Notes: generated by a model not told the origin, from the letters alone. A stretch of 7,097 bases of DNA from an uncultured Opitutaceae bacterium (GCA_946482625.1 CAMLSH010000201.1:1-7097); one strand, 5' to 3'; positions 1 to 6,496 are shown, counted from the first letter of the stretch. Numbers and translations: made by a program.

Positions 1-54
1 GAACTCAAAGGCGACTGGCTCCGCGCCCTCCAACCCAAGCCCGTCACTCCCTGA
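1..54 (+). CDS. C-terminal end of a truncated paralogue of the tandem membrane-anchored helical protein family
   Basis: Reading frame 1 from the window edge gives 17 codons ending E-L-K-G-D-W-L-R-A-L-Q-P-K-P-V-T-P and a TGA stop at 52-54. The last 17 residues of the 427-aa protein encoded at 1309-2592 are almost the same (D-I-K-G-D-W-L-R-A-L-Q-P-K-P-A-T-P), and 49 of the 54 nucleotides match. This is therefore the end of another copy of that gene, whose body lies upstream of the window. The next gene starts 24 nt after the stop, so the copies are probably co-transcribed. Nothing can be said about its full length or start. The function is unknown, as for its relatives. The match is too good, including at silent positions, to be chance. 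Confidence 0.8.
   Translation, partial: ELKGDWLRALQPKPVTP
5..43 (+). repeat. 39-bp direct repeat, copy 1 (3' end of the truncated paralogue)
   Basis: Positions 5-43 are identical base for base to 2543-2581, at an offset of 2538 bp. Both copies are in the same codon phase, just upstream of the stop codons of two paralogous genes. Flanking bases differ at 3, 4, 44, 48 and 51 relative to the second copy. Identity at wobble positions suggests recent duplication or gene conversion rather than protein-level constraint alone. Confidence 0.85.
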
Positions 55-78
55 CACACGTCACTCAACTCTAGCGGC

Positions 79-1302
79 ATGTCTCATCGAACCACAGCGC
101 TCATCCTCTCGCTCATCGCCAATATCGCGTTGGGTATCGCGCTGTGGAAATTGCCCACCACGCCCGAAGAGCTCCCTGGCAAAGCGAACTCCCCGGTCGA
201 AAACGCCGGCGACACAAACCTACCCGCCATCCCACACGACAAAATCTGGAACCACCTCGCCAGCGACCCCAGCGACGCAGGCGACGCCCGCTTCGTCGCC
301 CAACTCCGCGCCGAAGGCTTTCCCGAGCGCGTCATCCGCGTGCTGCTCGACTACCGGCTCAACGAAAAATTCATCGGCGAAATCCGCGAACTGAATACCC
401 GCAACCAGATCCCTTACTGGCGCAACGACACCGCTTCCCGCTGGAACCTCACACCCGAGGCCTACGCACGCCATCGCGAAATCGAACAACACGTCGCCGA
501 GCAAAAGCGCCTCCTGCTCGGCCCATCCGCCGATGCATTTCAACCCGGCGACTTCGGCGAGCCCGACCGACGCCGCTACGGCGATATCTCTCCCGAAAAA
601 ATCAGCGCTCTCGAAGCGATCGAGAAAGACTACCGCGAACTCAGCAACCGCATCGACGACGACAAGCAGGGCATCACCCTCGAGGAGGATCGCGAGAAAC
701 TAACCTTCCTCGAAAAACAAAAGCAGGACGACATCGCCCGCCTGCTTACCCCGGACGAGCTTGAGCAATATAAACGCCGCAGCAGCTCCGCCGCCCATTT
801 CGCCCGCAACCAGCTCCAGTTTCTCGATCCGACCAAAGACGAATTCCTCGCGCTCTACCGGCTGCGTCAGGATTTCGATAACCGTTTCGGCGTCTCCCAT
901 CTTTCCCGCGAACAATCCGAACGTCGCCGCTCCGCCGAACCCGAATTCGAATCCCAAATCGCCGCCCTCCTCGGCCCGGCACGTTTCGCCGAATACCAAA
1001 TCACCAACGATAAAAATTATCAGGAGACTCGCGCCTTCATAACCGAAGCAGGCCTTCCTTCTGCGACCACTCGCCAGCTCGTCGCCATTCAGCGCGAATC
1101 CACGCAACAAGCTGACGCCGTTAAAGCGGATACATCGCTCGCCACCGAAGCCCGTGACCAAAAACTGGCCGCAATTCGCCAGGCTGCACTCGATAAAACC
1201 GCCGGCCTGATCGGTCGTGAGCGCGCCGCTTCTCTCGAAACGTACAAGGCCGGCCGATGGCTCGCTCAGATCGCCCCTGATTCCGCGAAGCTGAAACCCT
1301 GA
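79..1302 (+). CDS. Membrane-anchored helical-repeat protein of unknown function (array copy 2)
   Basis: This 407-residue protein is not a family I can name. Residues about 6-23 form one hydrophobic segment, which suggests a signal anchor with the rest outside the cytoplasm. A short Pro/Asn-rich linker (about 25-55) follows. Residues 73-90 carry a L-R-A-E-G-F-P-E-R-V-I-R block and 111-114 an I-P-Y-W block, both also present in the next gene. The rest is charged, helix-forming and cysteine-free, and looks like degenerate modules at about 121-155, 165-231, 248-306 and 323-389. Modules 2-4 end in L-L-T-P-D-E-L-E-Q-Y, L-L-G-P-A-R-F-A-E-Y and a weaker L-I-G-R version. The ATG at 79 puts the membrane segment at the very N-terminus, which supports this start; there is no good ribosome-binding site. 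It lies 24 nt after the truncated copy and 6 nt before the next one. The L-T-P-x-x-x-x-x-Y ends faintly recall Spy/CpxP-type LTxxQ proteins, but that link is unproven. Confidence 0.85.
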   Translation: MSHRTTALILSLIANIALGIALWKLPTTPEELPGKANSPVENAGDTNLPAIPHDKIWNHLASDPSDAGDARFVAQLRAEGFPERVIRVLLDYRLNEKFIGEIRELNTRNQIPYWRNDTASRWNLTPEAYARHREIEQHVAEQKRLLLGPSADAFQPGDFGEPDRRRYGDISPEKISALEAIEKDYRELSNRIDDDKQGITLEEDREKLTFLEKQKQDDIARLLTPDELEQYKRRSSSAAHFARNQLQFLDPTKDEFLALYRLRQDFDNRFGVSHLSREQSERRRSAEPEFESQIAALLGPARFAEYQITNDKNYQETRAFITEAGLPSATTRQLVAIQRESTQQADAVKADTSLATEARDQKLAAIRQAALDKTAGLIGRERAASLETYKAGRWLAQIAPDSAKLKP

Positions 1303-1309
1303 CGCGTCA
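1300..1309. other. 10-bp perfect palindrome spanning a stop/start junction
   Basis: TGACGCGTCA is its own reverse complement. It includes the TGA stop of the upstream gene (1300-1302), the whole 6-nt gap, and the A of the next ATG (1309). It could be a chance product of two constrained codons, and no function is assigned. Confidence 0.4.
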
Positions 1310-2592
1310 TGAAAACCTCCGGCTGGATTCTTCTCACCTCTCTCGCGCTCAACGCCCTCCTCCTCGGCATCGGTTTGCAGCGCTGGTTTTCGGCACAAGC
1401 ACAACAGTCCACACACACCAGCCCCGGTCGGTCGTCAGGCATTTCGCTCACCTCAAACACAACGGCGAATAAGGCCGCCTCTAGGGAGGCGCCCAACTCC
1501 ACGCGCGTCCCGTCGTCATCCGGTCCAACCGATGAAAACCTCTGGTCTCGCCTCGACAGCGAAAACGTCGACGTCCTCGTCAAAAACCTGCGCGCCGCCG
1601 GATTCCCTCCGCGACTCATTCGCTCGCTGATCCTCGACCTCGTCCAATCCCGCGGAGAAATCGCCCGCGCCGCCATTCAGGGAAAAATCCCCGACCTGCC
1701 CTACTGGAAAATGGCGCAGTATTTTCCCGACGATCCCGTCCTCAAAGCCCGAATCCGTGAAATCAACGAGGCCGGAAATAAAGTACTCTCAAAATACCTC
1801 TTCGATCCTGCCATCGTTCAGGAGGAGGAGTTCACCGCCGCTTACATGAGACAACGCTACGGCGATCTTCCGGCGGAGACCCTCCAATCGCTCCTCAAGG
1901 TTCAAAAGGACTACAACGAGTTGATAAGCGAAGCATCGAAAACATTGAGAAACGGCGCCGACCGCCAGCTTACTCCGGAGGAACGCTCCAGAATCGCCCT
2001 CCTCAAAGCCGAGCGGGACAAAGACATTCTATCCCTCCTCACCCCTGAGCAGTTCCAGCAATACGAACTCCGCAGCAGCCCCACCGCTGAAAACCTGCGT
2101 TCGAAGCTGGACGTCTTCCGCCCCTCGGAAGCCGAGTACAAAGCGATTTTCCGCCTCCAGCGTGACATCGATAAGCGCCTCAACCTCGACGAAAACAGCG
2201 ACGCAGAAACGAAGCGTGCAGCCACCGAAGCGATGAAAGCGCTCGCTCCGCAGATCGAAGCCGCCCTCGGCCCCGGCCGCTACGCCGACTACGTGCAGGC
2301 GACAAAACCCGGCGCCGGGCAAATCAACCGCTTGCTCATCCGCCTCGATCTTCCCCTCCGCACCGCCACCCAAATCGACTCGGTCCAAGCCGACGTCAGC
2401 CAACGCGCCAAAACCATCCGCGACGACAGCCAGCTCTCCCCCACCAAACGCGACCTCCACCTCTCTGCGCTCGCCCAAGAAGCGCAGACCAAACTCTCCA
2501 ACACCCTCGGTGGCCAACGCGGCCTCGAAGCCTACAGCGATATCAAAGGCGACTGGCTCCGCGCCCTCCAACCCAAGCCCGCCACCCCATGA
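1309..2592 (+). CDS. Membrane-anchored helical-repeat protein of unknown function (array copy 3)
   Basis: This 427-residue paralogue of the preceding gene has no function I recognise. Residues about 5-24 are one hydrophobic segment (signal anchor or uncleaved signal peptide). Residues 30-75 are a low-complexity Ser/Thr/Asn/Pro linker. Residues 92-109 carry L-R-A-A-G-F-P-P-R-L-I-R and 128-133 carry P-D-L-P-Y-W, matching the sister protein block for block. Helical modules follow at about 141-172, 182-252, 270-328 and 346-409, with ends L-L-T-P-E-Q-F-Q-Q-Y, A-L-G-P-G-R-Y-A-D-Y and a weaker T-L-G-G version. There is no cysteine and no visible catalytic motif, so a structural, binding or sensing role outside the cytoplasm is more likely than enzymatic work; this is inference. 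The ATG at 1309 follows the previous stop by 6 nt, implying translational coupling, and there is no Shine-Dalgarno. Its 3' end is nearly identical to the truncated copy at the window start. Confidence 0.88.
   Translation: MKTSGWILLTSLALNALLLGIGLQRWFSAQAQQSTHTSPGRSSGISLTSNTTANKAASREAPNSTRVPSSSGPTDENLWSRLDSENVDVLVKNLRAAGFPPRLIRSLILDLVQSRGEIARAAIQGKIPDLPYWKMAQYFPDDPVLKARIREINEAGNKVLSKYLFDPAIVQEEEFTAAYMRQRYGDLPAETLQSLLKVQKDYNELISEASKTLRNGADRQLTPEERSRIALLKAERDKDILSLLTPEQFQQYELRSSPTAENLRSKLDVFRPSEAEYKAIFRLQRDIDKRLNLDENSDAETKRAATEAMKALAPQIEAALGPGRYADYVQATKPGAGQINRLLIRLDLPLRTATQIDSVQADVSQRAKTIRDDSQLSPTKRDLHLSALAQEAQTKLSNTLGGQRGLEAYSDIKGDWLRALQPKPATP
2543..2581 (+). repeat. 39-bp direct repeat, copy 2 (3' end of array copy 3)
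   Basis: Identical to positions 5-43. It encodes the K-G-D-W-L-R-A-L-Q-P-K-P end of the protein. The 407-aa copy between them lacks the sequence and ends differently, so the two outer copies are closer to each other than to the middle one at this end. Confidence 0.85.
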
Positions 2593-2736
2593 CTCCTCGG
2601 CAGAGCCGCCGGCCGGCCTCCTAAAAAACTCCGCCACCTCACGTCTCCGCGCCCCCACCTGCGCCTTCGCCCCCGCCTGCGTCCGACCTGCTTACTCCTC
2701 TTACACCTCTTACCCATCTTACACTTCTTAGCACGC
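2593..2736. other. Intergenic region between the tandem array and the transporter gene
   Basis: This gap of 144 nt starts with a GC-rich patch at 2598-2617. The patch can form only short hairpins (for example CGGC-AGA-GCCG at 2598-2608, and the self-complementary GCCGGCCGGC at 2608-2617). It is followed by a run of six A, not T, so it is a poor candidate for an intrinsic terminator. No sigma-70-like promoter is evident. The frame shared by the upstream gene and the transporter stays open across the gap apart from the upstream stop. The last 46 nt hold a 9-bp tandem repeat. Confidence 0.6.
2691..2731 (+). repeat. 9-bp tandem repeat, about 4.5 copies, just upstream of the transporter start codon
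   Basis: The units are CTTACTCCT (2691), CTTACACCT (2700), CTTACCCAT (2709), CTTACACTT (2718) and a partial CTTAG (2727). The CTTAC core is invariant in four units and the last bases vary. The plus strand has no G between the first unit and the terminal CTTAG, in contrast with the surrounding coding DNA. The array ends 5 nt before the ATG at 2737, where a ribosome-binding site would be expected, and no purine-rich Shine-Dalgarno is present. Confidence 0.8.
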
Positions 2737-4017
2737 ATGCCCCTCCGCAAACTCGCCCTCGTCGCCGTCGCCCCTGCCCTCATCACACTGATCATCGGTC
2801 TCGTATCCGGTAACCCAGCACTCTGGCAGCCCGCCGCCGCCGCCGCCGCCATCCTCCTCGCCCTCGGCCTCGGTTCGCACCCCTCGCTCAAGTCCTACCA
2901 GTACACCGCCTGGATCATCGCCGCCGTTGTCGCCGCCATGATCTACCCCGCGCAACTGCTCCACTGGGGCGACTTCGACCTGCGCAACAAATGGCTCGTC
3001 CTGCTCGTCATCCAGCTCGTCATGTTCGGCATGGGCACGCAGATGAGCCTGCGCGATTTCGCCGGCATCGCGAAAATGCCCTGGGGCGTCATCGTCGCCG
3101 TCGCCAGCCAGTTCATCGTCATGCCACTCGTCGGCTTTGCGCTCACCAAGATCTTCACGCTGCCCAACGAAATCGCCGCCGGCGTCATCCTTATCGGCGC
3201 CTGCTCCAGCGGACTCGCCTCCAACGTCATGTGCTACATCGCCAAGGCCAACCTCGCCCTGTCGATCACCGCCACCGCCGTTACCACACTGGTCGCCCCC
3301 TTCATGACCCCGCTGTGGATGAGCGTCCTCGCCGGCCAACTCGTCCCCGTCGATTTCACGAAGATGATGATGGAGATCGTGAAAATGGTCATCGTCCCCA
3401 TCGGCGCCGCCCTCCTCGGCGACTGGCTCGCCCACGCCGCTCCCGCCCGCCGCGGCATTGTCTTCATCGTCGCGGCCTTCTCCGCCGCACTCGCCGTCTA
3501 CCTTTTCTCCAGCGTCTCACCGCTCGCTGATCCCGCACTCTCCAAGCCCCTTCAACTCACCTTCGACTCCCTCCGCTTCCTCGCCGCCGCCATCGTCGCG
3601 GGCGTCATCTATTACTTGCTCGTTCGCATCGCGCCGACACTTCCCAAACGCATGCCGCTGCTCTCGATGGCCGGTATCGTTTATTTCACGACCGTGACCA
3701 CCGCCGCCGGACGCGACAACCTGCTCATGGTCGGCGGCCTGCTCTTCCTCGTCGCCATCTTGCACAACACCTTCGGCTACCTCCTCGGTTACACGCTCGC
3801 TTGGCTGGCCCGCCTCGACAAAGCCTCCTGCCGCACCGTGGCGATCGAGGTCGGCCTGCAAAACGGCGGCATGGCGTCCGGCCTCGCCGCCTCGATGGGC
3901 AAACTCGCCACCGTCGGCCTCGCCGCCGCCGTATTCAGCCCTTGGATGAACATCTCCGGCTCCCTCCTCGCCAACTTTTGGCGCCGCCATCCGGCCTCTC
4001 TCCCCGAGAAAAAATAA
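2737..4017 (+). CDS. Bile acid:sodium symporter (BASS/SBF) family transporter, extended form
   Basis: This 426-residue polytopic inner-membrane protein probably carries out sodium-coupled uptake of an organic anion; the substrate cannot be read from sequence. Family hallmarks are F-G-M-G-T-Q-M-S-L (97-105), S-Q-F-I-V-M-P (124-130), G-A-C-S-S-G-L-A-S-N-V (154-164), A-L-S-I-T-A-T (174-180) and E-V-G-L-Q-N-G-G-M-A (371-380). From remembered ASBT structures, sodium ligands would correspond to Q125, S162, N163, S176, T180, E371 and Q375, all present, so it is probably functional. Compact members have about 310-330 residues. Here two extra hydrophobic segments (about 5-24 and 29-46) precede the usual first helix, and the middle (about 240-345) is longer. 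Residues 33-38 come from six GCC codons in a row (2833-2850), a possible slippage site. The ATG at 2737 is the first in frame after the upstream stop. Neighbours suggest no substrate. Confidence 0.92.
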   Translation: MPLRKLALVAVAPALITLIIGLVSGNPALWQPAAAAAAILLALGLGSHPSLKSYQYTAWIIAAVVAAMIYPAQLLHWGDFDLRNKWLVLLVIQLVMFGMGTQMSLRDFAGIAKMPWGVIVAVASQFIVMPLVGFALTKIFTLPNEIAAGVILIGACSSGLASNVMCYIAKANLALSITATAVTTLVAPFMTPLWMSVLAGQLVPVDFTKMMMEIVKMVIVPIGAALLGDWLAHAAPARRGIVFIVAAFSAALAVYLFSSVSPLADPALSKPLQLTFDSLRFLAAAIVAGVIYYLLVRIAPTLPKRMPLLSMAGIVYFTTVTTAAGRDNLLMVGGLLFLVAILHNTFGYLLGYTLAWLARLDKASCRTVAIEVGLQNGGMASGLAASMGKLATVGLAAAVFSPWMNISGSLLANFWRRHPASLPEKK

Positions 4018-4056
4018 AACGGTCCGCTCCAAAAACCGAAACTTGCGATTGCCGCG

Positions 4057-4084
4057 AGCGTCAGACTTGCCGAACGTCTCCGCT
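4057..4084 (+). terminator. Weak imperfect hairpin between the transporter and the S9-like gene
   Basis: AGCG (4057-4060) pairs with CGCT (4081-4084), and AGAC (4063-4066) pairs with GTCT (4076-4079). A 2/1-nt internal loop separates the two helices and the loop is 9 nt. There is no T-tract after it. It sits 40 nt after the transporter stop, so it could be a 3'-end structure, but the pairing is modest. The rest of the 102-nt gap (4018-4119) shows no convincing promoter. Confidence 0.25.
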
Positions 4085-4119
4085 TAGGGCTCCCGGCGGG
4101 ATGCCAGCCCCATTCATCT

Positions 4120-6471
4120 ATGTTCAGTAAGACTCTAAGCTTCGCGCCCCATTGTGCATTTGTGTCCATCGCTCTCCTCAGCGCGATTTCATCGTTCGCC
4201 CAAGGCGGAACAGCCCCAACAGTAGCGGATCGTCAGGAATTCCAGAAACGCCGTTTTGCCTCACTCTTCCGTCCATTCCGTACCGATCTCGCGACGCTGT
4301 CACCCGATGGCAAATACCTCGCTTACACCGTGCGTGAAAATGGCGTCGTCTCGATAGCAGTCGTCGCAGTGGATGCCCCCTCCGTGGTAACCGCGCGAGT
4401 CGTTGTAGTTACCGACGATTCGGCCACCGCCATCATGCAGCAAAACTCTCGGGAGAAAACGCCCGGCGCCGTGCGTTGGATGCGTTGGGTGAATCCCACT
4501 CGACTGGTTGTTGAGACGAACCGAATCTTCGCTCAAGGAGGCACCGATAGCTGGGTCAGCGTTCCGGGTGAGATTGTCGCCTTCGAAGCAGACGGCAGCG
4601 ATGCCCGCTCGTTGGTGACTCCCCGCGATGTCCAGCTGGTTACCGGGAGTTCCGCCGACGATGCGTTGAAACAGATGCGCGAAGCGAATGGCACAGCCCG
4701 CCCCTCCTTCCGCATCGACGAACCGACTCCCGACCCCGCCAGTTCGACTGCGGATGCCATCGTCCCTCCTGAAGATCCCAACGAAATCAACTCCCCGTCA
4801 TTCACTCACTCACCCCGCGCACCGCGCGTTTTTGATCTTCATCCGACCAAACCCGATAGCCTGATCGTTCAGGCGGGCGACAACAACCGCGTAGACCTCT
4901 TCGAACTTAATACGACCACCGGCAAACTCACGGCACTCTCGACTGAGGTCGGCGCCGCTGAAATGATCACATTTCCAGACCGTCAGGGTAAACCTCGCGT
5001 CGCCGTTCCCAACACGTTGGTTCGCCCCTTCCCGCATCGCTACGTTATCGATCGCGGCGGATTCCTCCGTTGGACCGACCTTGATAAAGTCGTCGCGCAG
5101 AAAACGGGCGCCTTCGCACTATCCCCCGAGAATTTTTTCGGTGAGAGAAGTTTTCCGGTCGGTTTCGACGAGAACCCCGACGTCCTCTACTATGCGTCCA
5201 ACGCTGGCCGCGACACGTATGGTCTTTACGGTTTGGACATCAAAACCGGACAACGGACGTCCATCGCGCTAGAGAACCCGGCGCTCGATCTCGTTGAACC
5301 CGCCCCCGAAGGGTTCGGCATCAACCCACTCGTTTTCGATCGCTTTAACCGTGTCTTTCTCGGCTTCCGCTACGAGCGCCGTATGCGCACAACCGCCTGG
5401 ATACATCCCGACTGGCAAACACTTCAGGCCAATCTTGAGAAAGCCTTGCCCGGCAGAATTGTTGAAATCCAAGAATGGGACAGAGCGTCAAAACGGTTTC
5501 TCGTCCTGGCCAGAGCTCCTGCCGATGCCGGAGCGTTTTATATTTTCGAGCCCGCCACAGGAAAACTCTCCGAGTTCGTCAGGCGCGCACCTTGGCTGGA
5601 ACAAAGCTTAAGTCATCTCACCGTCGACTTCGCGCTATCAGGCTCGGGTACAACCTCACTCACGGGACTCATCACTCTTCCGAAGTCGGTTCGCATGCAA
5701 CCCATCCCGATCGTCGTCGTTTGCGCCCCTGAACCCTGGCAGCGCGCGAAGGCCGAATTCCGCAGCGAGATCCACTCGCTCGCCGAAATGGGCTTTGCCA
5801 TCGTCCAGCTCAATCCCCGCGGCACTTGGGGCTTCGGGCGCAAACACCGCGAGGCCGTGCTTAACTCGCCAAACGGTTTCGAGGCCATTCAGGTCGACGA
5901 CATCGTCACTGTCATTGATGGTCTCGCGAAAAAATTTCCGCTGAACCCCAAACGCGTTGCCCTTTTCGGCGAACGCCGGGGTGGCTATCTCGCCCTTCGT
6001 GCCCTCCAGCTGCGGCCTGAGCGTTTTCGCTGCGCGATATCGCTGGATGGAACCGTCGATCTCTCTGGCTGGCTCGCCGAAAATCGCTGGACCGAAGGCC
6101 TCGCAGCACCTGCGCTTACTCGTGCGTTTTATGGTAACCGGAAAAACTTCAACGCTTCTCCGCTCAAAGACGAACCGGAAAAAATTACCAAACCCATCCT
6201 CTTCCTCAGCTACCCCGGCCCCGACGGCGGCTCGCGCACCTTCACATATCTGTCCGCGCGTAACCTTTATTCCGCAATCAAGCGTCGGGAGGTCCCCACC
6301 CATTTCTTCGATCTGCCTCAAGATTACGTTCGTCGCCTACCTCAGGCCCGGTCAGAGGCCTTCGCCCAGATCGAAGATTTCCTGAACGAACACATTTATG
6401 CCTACAACGTGAAGATCGGCGAAACCGAAGTGCTCGAAAACGCCCCGCCGCAAACGGCGCCCAAGAAATAA
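4120..6471 (+). CDS. Exported S9 (prolyl oligopeptidase)-family protein, probably catalytically inactive
   Basis: This 783-residue protein has S9 peptidase architecture. Residues 1-27 are a Sec signal peptide, with cleavage likely after S-S-F-A (24-27). A beta-propeller-like region (about 50-500) holds strands such as L-S-P-D-G-K-Y-L-A-Y (60-69), with a Pro/Ser/Asp-rich insertion at about 178-235. The alpha/beta-hydrolase domain spans about 515-758. The fold is clear from L-N-P-R-G-T-W-G-F-G (564-573) and V-A-L-F-G-E-R-R-G-G-Y (613-623). Active members have G-x-S-x-G-G; here the serine position is R619 (CGC, 5974-5976). The usual H-G-G-P is C-A-P-E-P (535-539). D702 may be the old catalytic aspartate, but the histidine position near 735-737 reads D-Y-V. 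The frame is intact over 2.35 kb, so this is a maintained pseudoenzyme rather than a decayed gene, perhaps a binding or scaffold protein in the periplasm. Proteolysis by an unusual site is unlikely. The ATG at 4120 begins the signal peptide; no Shine-Dalgarno is visible. Confidence 0.9.
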   Translation: MFSKTLSFAPHCAFVSIALLSAISSFAQGGTAPTVADRQEFQKRRFASLFRPFRTDLATLSPDGKYLAYTVRENGVVSIAVVAVDAPSVVTARVVVVTDDSATAIMQQNSREKTPGAVRWMRWVNPTRLVVETNRIFAQGGTDSWVSVPGEIVAFEADGSDARSLVTPRDVQLVTGSSADDALKQMREANGTARPSFRIDEPTPDPASSTADAIVPPEDPNEINSPSFTHSPRAPRVFDLHPTKPDSLIVQAGDNNRVDLFELNTTTGKLTALSTEVGAAEMITFPDRQGKPRVAVPNTLVRPFPHRYVIDRGGFLRWTDLDKVVAQKTGAFALSPENFFGERSFPVGFDENPDVLYYASNAGRDTYGLYGLDIKTGQRTSIALENPALDLVEPAPEGFGINPLVFDRFNRVFLGFRYERRMRTTAWIHPDWQTLQANLEKALPGRIVEIQEWDRASKRFLVLARAPADAGAFYIFEPATGKLSEFVRRAPWLEQSLSHLTVDFALSGSGTTSLTGLITLPKSVRMQPIPIVVVCAPEPWQRAKAEFRSEIHSLAEMGFAIVQLNPRGTWGFGRKHREAVLNSPNGFEAIQVDDIVTVIDGLAKKFPLNPKRVALFGERRGGYLALRALQLRPERFRCAISLDGTVDLSGWLAENRWTEGLAAPALTRAFYGNRKNFNASPLKDEPEKITKPILFLSYPGPDGGSRTFTYLSARNLYSAIKRREVPTHFFDLPQDYVRRLPQARSEAFAQIEDFLNEHIYAYNVKIGETEVLENAPPQTAPKK

Positions 6472-6496
6472 GCTCCGTCTCACGCGTGTTATTACC

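Noticed and set aside
700..1416. Minus-strand open frame of 238 codons across the junction of the two array genes
   Set aside because: It overlaps two plus-strand genes supported by mutual homology, and shows no motif of its own. It is a by-product of GC-rich codon use.
79..2592. Assignment of the array proteins to the Spy/CpxP (LTxxQ) chaperone family
   Set aside because: The L-T-P-E-Q-like motifs and helical content are suggestive, but the proteins are two to three times longer, have a membrane anchor and lack a clear full motif. They were left as unknown.
2598..2628. Intrinsic terminator after the tandem array
   Set aside because: Only short alternative stems form, and the run that follows is A rather than T on the coding strand. 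The reverse orientation does not place T residues after the stem either.
2510..2731. Small plus-strand frame ending in a Tyr-x-Ser repeat (Y-S-S-Y-T-S-Y-P-S-Y-T-S)
   Set aside because: Its first part is an out-of-frame reading of the 427-aa gene, and the Tyr-Ser pattern simply translates the 9-bp repeat. There is no start signal or homologue support.
2728..3435. Long open frame on the minus strand opposite the transporter (235 codons), rich in Asp, Glu, Gly and His
   Set aside because: Its composition is the expected mirror of GCC/GTC/ATC-rich coding DNA on the plus strand. It has no recognisable domain, and the plus-strand gene has clear family motifs.
4041..4072. Possible sigma-70 promoter with a TTGCGA-like -35 before the S9-like gene
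   Set aside because: No -10-like hexamer lies at 16-18 nt spacing. The match to one hexamer alone is not evidence.
4120..6471. Pseudogene call for the S9-like gene
   Set aside because: There is no frameshift or internal stop, and the signal peptide, propeller and hydrolase fold motifs are all intact. Loss of catalytic residues alone points to a pseudoenzyme, not a broken gene.
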